A DNA stretch of 64,000 nt, from assembly GCF_026127265.1 (NCBI RefSeq), contig NZ_WWFG01000002.1, forward strand, positions 3,162,001-3,226,000. The letters run 5' to 3'. The stretch is from Nostoc sp. KVJ3. Its GTDB lineage: Bacteria > Cyanobacteriota > Cyanobacteriia > Cyanobacteriales > Nostocaceae. Position 1 is the first letter of the stretch, and every line of letters starts with the position of its first letter. Of the stretch, positions 8,293-16,311 are shown one piece after another. Under the pieces are notes generated by a model. That model was not told the DNA's origin. It saw nothing but the letters and a program-made list of their open reading frames with translations, and made no database searches. Made by a program: the position numbers and the translations under genes.

Positions 8293-9481
8293 TAGAACTT
8301 ACGCATTGACAAGCAAGACAAAAAGTGCATAAGGAGAATGCAGAAAAAAAACAGCGACCGCTAGTTACCAGAGGCGTTAAAAACAGATAATTTACTTGGC
8401 TGTGTTTAGGGTTCGGACAATCAGAGCAATTACTAAACCATCAACCGCTAAATGTGACTTGAACACTTATACTCTGTTTCTACTGGCAGAATCAAAGTAT
8501 CCAGGTTGCACACGTCTGGCAGAGATAATGGAAAATTTATCTCATGATAGCGTCAATAGATTTTTGCTACGTGAACGGTACGAACCCAAGGACTTATTTG
8601 AAGAAATCAAGCCCAATATCAATCTAGTTGGAGGTACTTTAAGTGGAGATGATACGGTAATTGATAAGCCTCATAGTGACCCGGAAATAACAGATTTAAT
8701 CGGTTATTACTATTCAGGTAGACATCATCGTGCCGTTAAGGGAGTTCAGTTAATTACCTTGTATTACACCGAGTGTTCAGGTAAATCTGTACCTGTAAAT
8801 TATCGCATTTATAACAAACAAGATAACAAGACTAAAAATGATTATTTACGAGAAATGATTACTGAGGTAATGGATTGGGGTTTAAAGCCTAAAACAATGA
8901 CAACTGACGCTTGGTATTCCAGTCAAAAAAACCTGAAGTTACTGAAAAACAAGGGATTAGGGTTTTTAACTGGGGTAGCTAAAAATCGCTCATGTTCCAT
9001 TGATGGTAAAAATTTTACCCAAGTCCAAAACTTAGAAATTCCCGAAGATGGTTTAATAGTGTATCTAAAGAATTTTGGTCAGGTAAAAGTATTTCGGAAA
9101 AGTTTCAAAAACGAAACTAAAAGATATTACATTATGTATATCCCTGAAAAAGATACACTAAACTCAATTTCCAGAACAGAATTTAAAGAGCTACATTCAA
9201 TTCATTGGGGGATTGAGTGTTACCACAGAGCTATTAAACAAGTATGTGGCATTGGAAGATTCATGGTTAGAACAACCGATGCTATTAAGACTCACTTTTT
9301 TAGTGCAATTCGCGCTTTCACACAATTAGAATTAATGCGGGCAGAAGACTTGATTGAAAATTGGTATGAAATCCAAAGGAATCTGTCTCTCCAAGTAGCT
9401 CGTGACTTTATTTTGGAACATTTAGCGCAGAATTTGAATTTGAATACATAGTATCAATTTTCTGTCAATGCGTAAGTTCTA
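8293..9481 (+). mobile_element. 1189-bp insertion sequence with 19-bp perfect inverted ends
   Basis: Terminal inverted repeats TAGAACTTACGCATTGACA (8293-8311) and its exact complement (9463-9481). It is flanked by a 5-bp direct repeat GACTT (8288-8292 and 9482-9486), and rejoining across it restores the antitoxin frame, so both ends are firmly placed. It carries a single DDE transposase gene. The perfect ends and intact transposase suggest a recent insertion. Confidence 0.93.
8396..9451 (+). CDS. DDE transposase (IS4/IS701-like)
   Basis: 351 residues from a TTG at 8396; a GTG at 8402 is equally possible, and no ATG start lies upstream because a stop occurs at 8378. The catalytic DDE triad is visible as SGDDTVIDKP, TTDAWYSSQKN and HWGIECYHRAIKQ (a Y-x(2)-R-x(3)-K-like signature is also present). 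Layout and motifs resemble IS701/IS4-superfamily transposases common in cyanobacteria, though the 5-bp target duplication does not match the 4 bp I associate with IS701, so the family is left open. The gene fills most of the element and looks intact. Confidence 0.88.
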   Translation: MAVFRVRTIRAITKPSTAKCDLNTYTLFLLAESKYPGCTRLAEIMENLSHDSVNRFLLRERYEPKDLFEEIKPNINLVGGTLSGDDTVIDKPHSDPEITDLIGYYYSGRHHRAVKGVQLITLYYTECSGKSVPVNYRIYNKQDNKTKNDYLREMITEVMDWGLKPKTMTTDAWYSSQKNLKLLKNKGLGFLTGVAKNRSCSIDGKNFTQVQNLEIPEDGLIVYLKNFGQVKVFRKSFKNETKRYYIMYIPEKDTLNSISRTEFKELHSIHWGIECYHRAIKQVCGIGRFMVRTTDAIKTHFFSAIRAFTQLELMRAEDLIENWYEIQRNLSLQVARDFILEHLAQNLNLNT

Positions 9482-9587
9482 GACTTGATGTTTGATATCT
9501 GCAACTGTTTGTTCAAGAGTCGCTAAACGTTGTTCAAGATTTGCTTCATCTAACATAATTTTCTTTGAGACTTTAGTTTCAATGGTA

Positions 9588-9622
9588 ATGCTTATCCGCG
9601 CCTGGACAACGCGGATGAGCAT
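9588..9622. repeat. Hairpin downstream of nadE
   Basis: Inverted repeat ATGCTTATCCGCG / CGCGGATGAGCAT with one G-U-type mismatch and a 9-nt loop. It lies between the nadE stop and the disrupted antitoxin start. It could serve as the nadE transcript end, but there is no T-tract. Confidence 0.5.
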
Positions 9623-9631
9623 CTTGTCCCA

Positions 9632-11350
9632 TCACAACAAACTAAGGTTAGGTGTAGCTGTAGTTTTAGCCTGGTAAGCCTTTTTGACACCAACCCAGTT
9701 ACTAGCAATTGGCATTCGCCAACCAGTTCCGAAGGCGCGATCGGTGATTTTTAAGCCGGGGGGTGCTTGTCGCCGTTTAAATTCAGCCCGCGCCACCATT
9801 TGGATTACTCTGTCTACAATTACCGAATCGTGACCGGCTGCAACAATTTGCGCTGCTGATTGGTGGTTGTGAATCAGGCGTTGCAAAATATCGTCTAAAA
9901 TTTCGTAAGGTGGTAAAGAGTCTTGATCGACTTGACCTGGTTTTAGTTCAGCACTTGGTGCTTTTGTCAAAACGTTTTGCGGGATAATTTCGTTATGGCG
10001 ATTTAACCATTGGCAAAGTGAATACACACGGGTTTTAGGAACATCTGCAATCACTGCTAATCCGCCATTCATATCGCCGTAGAGAGTACAGTAACCCACA
10101 GCCATTTCTGACTTGTTACCGGTAGATAAAAGCAGATAGCCAAATTTATTAGCGATCGCCATTAATAAATTACCCCGAATCCGAGACTGGATATTCTCTT
10201 CTGCCAGTCCAAACTCTGTACCTGCAAACAAATCACCTAAAGTTTGATCAAAGCCTTGCATTAACTCGCCAATTGGTAAAAGATTAGTCTTAATCCCCAA
10301 ATTGTCGGCTAATGCCACAGCATCACTGATGGAATGCTCCGAACTGTAAGGGGAAGGCATGAGAACACCGAGGACATTTTCTTTACCAAGTGCAGCAGTT
10401 GCGATCGCAGCTACGATTGCCGAGTCAATCCCGCCGCTTAAACCCAACACTACTTTAGAAAAGCGACACTTGCGAGCATAATCTCGCACTCCTAAAACCA
10501 AGGCTTGCCAAATTTCTTCATCTTCTGACTCATAGATAGGTTCTACAGAACCCAACTGTAAATCATGTTGTGCCTCGTCAAATTCAACTATTACTAAATC
10601 AGTATCAAAACCACGGGCGCGACACATAATTTCACCTTGACGATTTAAGGCAAAACTACGCCCATCAAAAATTAGATCGTCATTTCCGCCAACCTGATTA
10701 GCGTAAATAATCGGTTGTTGAAAACGGACTGCACTATGCCTAAGCATTGTTTCTCGAAGCTGCTGCTTGCCAACAGTGTAGGGCGAAGCAGACAGATTTA
10801 AAATTAAATCTACACCGAGAATTGCTAAGTCAGCAATGGGATTTACTGTATAACTACGTTTCCCCCAATATTCTTCATCATTCCATAAATCTTCGCAAAT
10901 AGTTACGCCAATATCGATATTATCTAGGGTGAAATAATTAGCTTGTAAGCCTGGTTCAAAATAGCGACGTTCGTCAAATACATCATAAGTAGGCAAAAGT
11001 CGCTTGTGAAAAATTTGCTTTACCTTACCATTTTCTAACAAAGCTATGCTGTTAAATAAGGTTTTACCGCCACTAATGTGTGCATTGAGGTTCTGTTCAA
11101 CAGTTCCTACCAACACGGCTAAATTTGGTGGTAAATCTTGGGCCAAGTTTTGTAAAGTGATGCCCATCGCTTCCACAAAACTAGGATTTAGTAATAAATC
11201 CCTTGGTGGATAGCCACACAAAGAAAGTTCTGGTGTTAGTAACAAACGCGCACCGCTAGATGCTGCGCGTTGTGCCGCCTCCAAAATTTTTTGGGCATTT
11301 AAAAGCAAATCACCAATTGTCGGATTAATTTGAGCAATCGCAATCTTCAT
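9632..11350 (-). CDS. nadE: Glutamine-dependent NAD+ synthetase
   Basis: Catalyses the last step of NAD synthesis, nicotinate adenine dinucleotide to NAD using ATP and ammonia taken from glutamine. The N-terminal nitrilase-like amidase carries the Glu-Lys-Cys set (TPELSLCGYPPRD, FHKRLLPTYDVFDERRY, GVTICEDLW). The C-terminal synthetase carries the PP-loop LGLSGGIDSAIVAAIA near residue 300 and LLSTGNKSEMAVGYCTLYGD. At 572 residues it is the length of the two-domain bacterial form. ATG at 11350. Last gene of pncB-nadD-nrtR-nadE; the 80-bp gap to nrtR holds a heptamer repeat. Likely under NrtR control through the operon promoter. Confidence 0.95.
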   Translation of the reverse strand: MKIAIAQINPTIGDLLLNAQKILEAAQRAASSGARLLLTPELSLCGYPPRDLLLNPSFVEAMGITLQNLAQDLPPNLAVLVGTVEQNLNAHISGGKTLFNSIALLENGKVKQIFHKRLLPTYDVFDERRYFEPGLQANYFTLDNIDIGVTICEDLWNDEEYWGKRSYTVNPIADLAILGVDLILNLSASPYTVGKQQLRETMLRHSAVRFQQPIIYANQVGGNDDLIFDGRSFALNRQGEIMCRARGFDTDLVIVEFDEAQHDLQLGSVEPIYESEDEEIWQALVLGVRDYARKCRFSKVVLGLSGGIDSAIVAAIATAALGKENVLGVLMPSPYSSEHSISDAVALADNLGIKTNLLPIGELMQGFDQTLGDLFAGTEFGLAEENIQSRIRGNLLMAIANKFGYLLLSTGNKSEMAVGYCTLYGDMNGGLAVIADVPKTRVYSLCQWLNRHNEIIPQNVLTKAPSAELKPGQVDQDSLPPYEILDDILQRLIHNHQSAAQIVAAGHDSVIVDRVIQMVARAEFKRRQAPPGLKITDRAFGTGWRMPIASNWVGVKKAYQAKTTATPNLSLL

Positions 11351-11354
11351 TTTA

Positions 11355-11400
11355 GTTAGGAGTTAGGAGTTAGGAGTTAGAAGTTTGGAGTTTGGAGTTA
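11355..11400. repeat. Heptamer tandem repeat between nrtR and nadE
   Basis: Six or so tandem copies of GTTAGGA/GTTTGGA-type heptamers. It lies inside the predicted nad operon, in the transcribed nrtR-nadE spacer. Confidence 0.8.
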
Positions 11401-11430
11401 TTATTCTCCCTTATCCCACGTAGCGCTTCA

Positions 11431-12177
11431 TTAAATAAACACCAAAGGTTTATCTTTTAGGGGAGCAAAAGCTTCTGCGTCAAACTTATACAAACTAGCA
11501 GGACGGCCAGCACCCCGTGATACCTTAATTCCGGTATCGCATAAAAAACCTAACTTGAGTAGACGCGCCCGAAAATTAGAATAATCGGAAAAGTTATCAC
11601 CTAAAACTGTGGCGTATAACTGATATAAATCGTTTAAGGTGAACATTTCTGGTAAGACTTCAAAAGCCACCGGGCTATACTCTAATTTATTTCGTAACCG
11701 CCTGTGGCCATAAGTCAGAATTTCATTATGGTCAAAAGCTAATTGCGGTACTTGTTTTACCGGATACCAGGCTATGCCAGTCATGCGATCGGCAATTAAT
11801 TCGGCTTCCTCAAATCGCACTAGGGCAAAGTAACTAACTGATAGATAACGTACGCCATAACTATCAGTTGCTTCCCGTGGATCGCGATTCGGCCCGCCAA
11901 AGGTATACAGTTGTTCTAAGTAGAGATTGTTGACCTTAATTTTCTCCGCCATAATACGATAGGCGGCATCTTCTAAAGACTCTCCTGGACGCACCAAAGT
12001 ACCGGGAAGACTCCAATGATTTAAAAATGGTTCTTGCTGTCGCATTACCAGTAGAACTAACAGCCGATTTTGTACAGTATCTACAGAAAAAATTACATTA
12101 TCAACACCAACCTTGAAATCGGCCAAAGGTTGTTGGTTTAGCGGAATTGGTATCTTTTTTTGGGAACGTCCTGGCAT
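11431..12177 (-). CDS. nrtR: NrtR-type NUDIX transcriptional regulator of NAD metabolism
   Basis: 248 residues. The N-terminal NUDIX-like domain (about 25-150) has a degenerate Nudix box, GTLVRPGESLEDAAYRIMAE, missing the REUxEE catalytic acids. The C-terminal winged-helix domain (about 165-240) ends RGAGRPASLYKFD. This is the NrtR layout: a NUDIX domain that senses ADP-ribose-type NAD metabolites fused to a DNA-binding domain that represses NAD genes. Its place inside a nadD-nadE-pncB operon supports the call strongly. The start at 12177 overlaps the nadD end by 40 bp, suggesting coupled translation. The 29-bp palindrome in front of pncB is the obvious operator. Confidence 0.9.
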   Translation of the reverse strand: MPGRSQKKIPIPLNQQPLADFKVGVDNVIFSVDTVQNRLLVLLVMRQQEPFLNHWSLPGTLVRPGESLEDAAYRIMAEKIKVNNLYLEQLYTFGGPNRDPREATDSYGVRYLSVSYFALVRFEEAELIADRMTGIAWYPVKQVPQLAFDHNEILTYGHRRLRNKLEYSPVAFEVLPEMFTLNDLYQLYATVLGDNFSDYSNFRARLLKLGFLCDTGIKVSRGAGRPASLYKFDAEAFAPLKDKPLVFI

Positions 12178-12737
12178 TCGTACAAATGCTCTCGATTAAT
12201 ATAGGCAACTACAGGGGCAGTAAGGGCTTCAGAATCTCCATGTTCGCGGTATGCTGTTGAGGAAACATCTAGACCGGTCAGACTAGCGATCGCAATTTTC
12301 CCTCCCAGCTTTTGCACTACCTCTGAACTAGACTCATCTATTGCATATCCGGGTCGCGGTACAATCAGTAGTTGCACTTTCTGTAACAAATCTTCAATGC
12401 GATACCAACGTGGTAGCTGACTCAGTAAATCTGAACCAATAATCAACGTCAATTCAGCATCTTCACCCCAAGTAAGCTTTGCTTTCTCAACTGTTTCCAG
12501 TGTTCTGAAGCTACTTAATTCTTGTTCCAAAGCAACATTGTGCCGTGGCGCGTCTATATCCGCAATCAACAATCGTAACATTGCCGCCCGATGTTCTAAG
12601 GGTGTTTGATGGGACTTAAATGGATTATCTGCCGCCCAAACCGCTACCCAATCATAACGTTCAGATAACCAACTCAGAATTTTTTGATGTCCCGCAGTTG
12701 GCGGATCGGCACTCGTTCCAAACAAAGCAACTCTCAT
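12138..12737 (-). CDS. nadD: Nicotinate-nucleotide adenylyltransferase
   Basis: Transfers AMP from ATP to nicotinate mononucleotide. I chose the ATG at 12737 (MRVALFGTSADPPTAGHQKIL), which begins with the nucleotidyltransferase signature FGTSADPPTAGH; a longer frame reaching to 12833 adds repeat-derived residues only. The second signature is seen as ISxTxxR-like GLDVSSTAYREHG. About 199 residues, the normal length. The gene starts 44 bp after the pncB stop and overlaps nrtR by 40 bp. Confidence 0.92.
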   Translation of the reverse strand: MRVALFGTSADPPTAGHQKILSWLSERYDWVAVWAADNPFKSHQTPLEHRAAMLRLLIADIDAPRHNVALEQELSSFRTLETVEKAKLTWGEDAELTLIIGSDLLSQLPRWYRIEDLLQKVQLLIVPRPGYAIDESSSEVVQKLGGKIAIASLTGLDVSSTAYREHGDSEALTAPVVAYINREHLYECQDVPKKRYQFR

Positions 12738-12781
12738 AATAATTCGTAATTCGTAATTAAGACATACCGAAAGAGTACTTC

Positions 12782-14242
12782 TTACCTCTGTGTCGCGCCA
12801 GGTGCTACAACGGGGGGAACCCCCGCAACGCACTGGCTTCTCTGCGCCTCTGCGGTTCGTTTCTTAGTTTCTTCAGTCAACACCCGTAACCCCTCAGAAA
12901 TCTCCACCTCTACAGCTATAGGAAGATCCAAACGCCGTGTCTGTTCTGACAAACTCGCAACTGAGGCAAAGGTACGCTGACGAATTGTCGCCAACGACTC
13001 GAACGGTTGCACCTGTTCACCCTCCTGCACTACCAATTGCAACAAAGTTTCTTCCTCTAGAGGACTTTCACCTAAGAGTCCCAACCTGTCTGCTTTTACC
13101 TTTCCTCCCGTAAACGAGCGAAAAATCTGCTTACGCCCTGGATAAGTAACCTTACCACTTGACTGCTTCATCACTGGGATACCATCAATGTCTACAAGTT
13201 TATAGACTCCATTTACAGGCGAACCTGTAACTAATCGCGTTCCCAATCCGTAACCATCAATTTGTGCCCCAGCAGCTTTTAATCTGGCAATTTCCCACTC
13301 ATCCAAGTCGCCACTAGCAAAAATTGGCACATCAGGGAGAAGCGATCGCACCTGTTTTGATAAGGTAACTAAATCTCCTGAGTCTAATCGCACTCCTGAT
13401 AATTGCATTTCCCCGGAATTTACTTTTTGGGCCAAGCGCTGGGCAGCAGCAACGGTATCGTAAGTATCAATCAGCAACGGCGCACCCGGAAAATATCGAT
13501 GGAATGCACTAAAAGCTTGTTCTTCAGTGCCTTCTATTGCTGATAACGCCATCACCAGGGCGTGAGCCATCGTACCACTCGGCTTTTCTCCCAGTTGTAG
13601 CGCTGCTAACACATTGGAAGTAGAATCTAACCCACCTGCTAATGCTGCCCGCGCCGCCCACAAAGCTCCTTGGGGACTAAATGCTCGTCTTGTGCCAAAC
13701 TCTAAAAGTGTTGCTGATTCCCCTGCTACATCCCGTAATCTTGCTGCTTTTGTAGCAATCAAAGTCTGGTAATTAATCGTATTCAACAGGTAAGTTTCTA
13801 CGAGTTGTGCTTGCCAAAGGGGTGCTTCCACTCGCAACAGTGGTTGATTGGCAAATACGGCTGTCCCTTCTGGTACTGCCCAAACATCACCGGTAAATTT
13901 TCCCTCAGCTAAAAGTGACCAAAAGCGATCGCTCGCATGAGCAAAAATCCCCGTCGCCTGTAATGCCGCAATTTGCGAGGCACTAAAGCGGATTTTGGCT
14001 AAATATTCCAATGCCTGTGTTAGCCCCATTGCAATTAAATAACCAAAACCTTCTGGTAATCGCCTGACAGACAACTCAAAGCTGGCCCGTCGTTGTTCGA
14101 TACCAACGCCAGTGTAACAAGCTGCCATCGTCAATTGGTAAAGATCGGTCAGCAAGCTGTAGTCTTCCGCAGAAAGGTTTAGTTCCTGGTTCTGCTGGCT
14201 TTGCTGTTTATATACATAGTCCAAATCTGGCAAAGTTGTCAT
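12782..14242 (-). CDS. pncB: Nicotinate phosphoribosyltransferase
   Basis: Salvages nicotinate to nicotinate mononucleotide with PRPP. First gene of the nad operon. Family features: YSLLTDLYQLTMAACY at the N-terminus, LLEFGTRRAFSP, SGDLDEWEIARLKAAGAQID and the GTRLVTG phosphate-binding loop. ATG at 14242; 486 residues. The last 25-30 residues (TKKRTAEAQRSQ...PGATQR) are encoded by a dispersed repeat, related to the sequence near 43136-43205, and are not part of the family fold. The 29-bp palindrome at 14271-14299 lies 28 bp upstream of the start. Confidence 0.93.
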   Translation of the reverse strand: MTTLPDLDYVYKQQSQQNQELNLSAEDYSLLTDLYQLTMAACYTGVGIEQRRASFELSVRRLPEGFGYLIAMGLTQALEYLAKIRFSASQIAALQATGIFAHASDRFWSLLAEGKFTGDVWAVPEGTAVFANQPLLRVEAPLWQAQLVETYLLNTINYQTLIATKAARLRDVAGESATLLEFGTRRAFSPQGALWAARAALAGGLDSTSNVLAALQLGEKPSGTMAHALVMALSAIEGTEEQAFSAFHRYFPGAPLLIDTYDTVAAAQRLAQKVNSGEMQLSGVRLDSGDLVTLSKQVRSLLPDVPIFASGDLDEWEIARLKAAGAQIDGYGLGTRLVTGSPVNGVYKLVDIDGIPVMKQSSGKVTYPGRKQIFRSFTGGKVKADRLGLLGESPLEEETLLQLVVQEGEQVQPFESLATIRQRTFASVASLSEQTRRLDLPIAVEVEISEGLRVLTEETKKRTAEAQRSQCVAGVPPVVAPGATQR

Positions 14243-14270
14243 GCAAGAGATTCCTTACAAGCTGCTTCTT

Positions 14271-14299
14271 TTATTTATGGTAATATTTACCATAAATAA
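14271..14299. promoter_or_regulatory. Perfect 29-bp palindrome, predicted NrtR operator
   Basis: Two 13-bp arms (TTATTTATGGTAA / TTACCATAAATAA) separated by TAT, 28 bp upstream of the pncB start. A perfect palindrome of this length in front of an operon that encodes its own predicted repressor NrtR is best read as the operator, with autoregulation. The link to NrtR is inferred from position. Confidence 0.75.
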
Positions 14300-14619
14300 T
14301 GTCAACTACTGCTTAGGATATTTCAAAGATTGCTGTTTAGGAGTCTATCAATAGGTGAATTTATCCTAACTTTATAAAATACTTAATATTTTTTAATAGT
14401 AAAAGCTAGCAATAATCGTGACATCGGAAATAAGCCAGCCATTTAAAATCACCGAATACAGTGCTGTACGCGAATAGCGGAGCGGGGCGTTTAGCCCGTA
14501 ACTCGGCTTAGAGTAAAAAAGTAATAATCGCACTTCATTTCTGAAGGTCTGAGAGATGTACTAGCACGAAAGTGCTACCAATACATGGGATGCTAGTTGA
14601 TGATTAGTGAGTTTTACCA
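14300..14619. other. Divergent intergenic region pncB-thrB
   Basis: No gene seen. It holds a repeat-like patch at about 14470-14515 and, in the thrB leader, a small hairpin TAGCAC-GAAA-GTGCTA (14562-14577) nested in outer pairing ATGTA/TACAT. It could be a structured 5' leader; no known riboswitch is recognised. Confidence 0.5.
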
Positions 14620-15531
14620 ATGTCTGTTGTTTCTGCCATTACTGTTACCGTTCCCGCCACAACTGCTAATTTGGGGCCTGGTTTTGATTGCATCGGTGCA
14701 GCTTTAAAGCTGTACAACGAGTTTAAGTTCACTCGCCAAGAGGGTGGGTTAACTATTCATGTCACTGGTACGGAAGCTGAACGAGTCCAAACGGATGAAA
14801 GCAATCTTCTCTACCAAGCATTTGTCAAGTTCTATCAACATATAGAGCAAACACCGCCAACTGTGAAAATAGAAATTAAGTTGGGTGTCCCCTTGGCGAG
14901 AGGTTTAGGTAGTTCGGCGACAGCAATTGTTGGTGGGTTGGTTGCTGCTAATCAGCTTGAGGGTGCAACTCTGTCTCAGTCACAAGTGATGGAATTAGCG
15001 ATCGCAATGGAAGGACATCCTGATAATGTAGTTCCAGCTTTGTTGGGCGGATGTCGTCTCGCGGCTAGCAGTGGCACAGCTTGGGAAATTTGTGATATTC
15101 CCTGGCATAAAGATTTAGTACCAGTTGTGGCGATTCCTAATTTTGAACTTTCCACTTCCGAGGCGCGGAGCGTTCTGCCGACTGAGGTGAGTCGCGCTGA
15201 TACGATTTTCAATATGGCACATTTGGGGTTATTGTTGCGCGGCTTGGAAACTGGTAACGGACAATGGTTAAAGACAGCCTTGCAAGATAGATTGCATCAG
15301 CCCTATCGCAAAACTTTGATTCCTGGTTATGACGCTCTCAATATCGCAGCCGTTAGCGCTGGTGCTTATGGTATGGTAATTAGTGGTGCGGGGCCAACAC
15401 TGTTAGCTTTGGCAGATAAATTACACTCGGAGGCAGTGGAGGCAGCGATATTAGCTGCTTGGCAAGAAGAAGGAATTACAGCCGAAGTGCGATCGCTAAC
15501 TCTCGATACCCAAGGCGCAAAAAGCTTTTAA
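14620..15531 (+). CDS. thrB: Homoserine kinase
   Basis: GHMP-family kinase that phosphorylates homoserine on the way to threonine. Family motifs: PATTANLGPGFDCIGAAL at the N-terminus, the ATP-binding PLARGLGSSATAIVGGL (about residues 90-106), and the C-terminal glycine motif ISGAGPTLLAL. 303 residues, normal length. ATG at 14620. The coiled-coil gene follows 11 bp after the stop, so the two may be co-transcribed. Confidence 0.94.
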   Translation: MSVVSAITVTVPATTANLGPGFDCIGAALKLYNEFKFTRQEGGLTIHVTGTEAERVQTDESNLLYQAFVKFYQHIEQTPPTVKIEIKLGVPLARGLGSSATAIVGGLVAANQLEGATLSQSQVMELAIAMEGHPDNVVPALLGGCRLAASSGTAWEICDIPWHKDLVPVVAIPNFELSTSEARSVLPTEVSRADTIFNMAHLGLLLRGLETGNGQWLKTALQDRLHQPYRKTLIPGYDALNIAAVSAGAYGMVISGAGPTLLALADKLHSEAVEAAILAAWQEEGITAEVRSLTLDTQGAKSF

Positions 15532-15542
15532 TATTTGATTTT

Positions 15543-16052
15543 ATGGAGCAAATTCAGACTGAAATGGTAGCGCTTAACTCTCAAATTCAGATTCTTCGAG
15601 AAGAACGCGCTGCACTCACTATTAATAATGTCATCTCTGCTGAGAATGATTCACCCCAGGCAATGGTTGAAGCATATCGCCGTCAAGCCAGGGAAAATGC
15701 CCAATTATCAGTTGAACTTCAGGGCATTGATGCGGCGATCGCTGCTTTGGAAGTCCAGATTAAACAAAAACAAGGTAAGTTAGTGCGATCGCAAATTAAA
15801 TCAAAAGAACTTATCCAACAGCAGCAGCTGGAGGAAGCGAAAGAAGTGGCACAGGTTCATGCTCAACGCATTAATCAACTGGCAGGTGAATTGGCGGCAG
15901 AAGTTCGCCTCCTTAAACGTTGTGCCGATCAGCTGAGTCCAATGTATTGGCAGGTTTATTACAAGCCCTTTATTACTGGTTTCAAGACAATCTCCGTTCC
16001 TTATGTCCGCTCTGATTGGGAAGTGTGGACAATTGTCAACCGGATTGTTTAA
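15543..16052 (+). CDS. Conserved coiled-coil protein of unknown function
   Basis: 169 residues from the ATG at 15543 (MEQIQTEMVALNSQ); an earlier in-frame ATG at 15459 lies inside thrB and is less likely. Residues 1-125 are rich in Glu, Gln, Ala and Leu with heptad spacing and should form long coiled coils; the C-terminal 35 residues contain several aromatics (YWQVYYKPF, WEVWTIVNRIV). No signal peptide or membrane segment is visible. I do not recognise a family. It follows thrB closely, but nothing ties its job to threonine synthesis. Confidence 0.7.
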   Translation: MEQIQTEMVALNSQIQILREERAALTINNVISAENDSPQAMVEAYRRQARENAQLSVELQGIDAAIAALEVQIKQKQGKLVRSQIKSKELIQQQQLEEAKEVAQVHAQRINQLAGELAAEVRLLKRCADQLSPMYWQVYYKPFITGFKTISVPYVRSDWEVWTIVNRIV

Positions 16053-16230
16053 TGCTTGGTGTTGAAGCATTAATCTAAAACACATCTAATTGGCATAACC
16101 AAGTTTCATCAAATTCTTGTAGGGTAGGTATCTTGCCTACCTATGATTATAAATATATTGATTCTCAATTGTGATGAATCATCACAAAGACGCGATAAAT
16201 CGGTGTCAAGACGAAAAAATGATTATTGTC

Positions 16231-16253
16231 GAGACGGCGATTCATCGCGTCTC
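16231..16253. repeat. Dispersed GAGACGCGAT-type hairpin
   Basis: GAGACGGCGA, TTCA-type loop, TCGCGTCTC. The same palindrome family appears at 34099-34116 and in degraded form near 515-550. These look like scattered small palindromic repeats common in Nostoc-type genomes. Confidence 0.6.
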
Positions 16254-16311
16254 TTGCTACAAAAAATAAGCGATAAGTTGCAAAGCTGTTCGCGAACAAA
16301 CCATTTTATCG

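Larger units (their letters stand above)
8144..9556 (-). pseudogene. VapC-partner antitoxin gene split by a DDE-type IS
   Basis: The N-terminal 25 codons (9556-9482, MLDEANLEQRLATLEQTVAD...) and the C-terminal 47 codons plus stop (8287-8144, IDAPTYSNWLEKVIGSISDE...) join in frame after removal of the IS and one copy of the 5-bp duplication, giving a 72-aa protein. It has a coiled-coil N-terminus and an acidic C-terminal tail (ADIFTEETGEQL), typical of small cyanobacterial antitoxins paired with VapC-like toxins. The stop overlaps the toxin start. With the IS in place only a 25-residue head could be made, so antitoxin function is lost. Confidence 0.85.
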
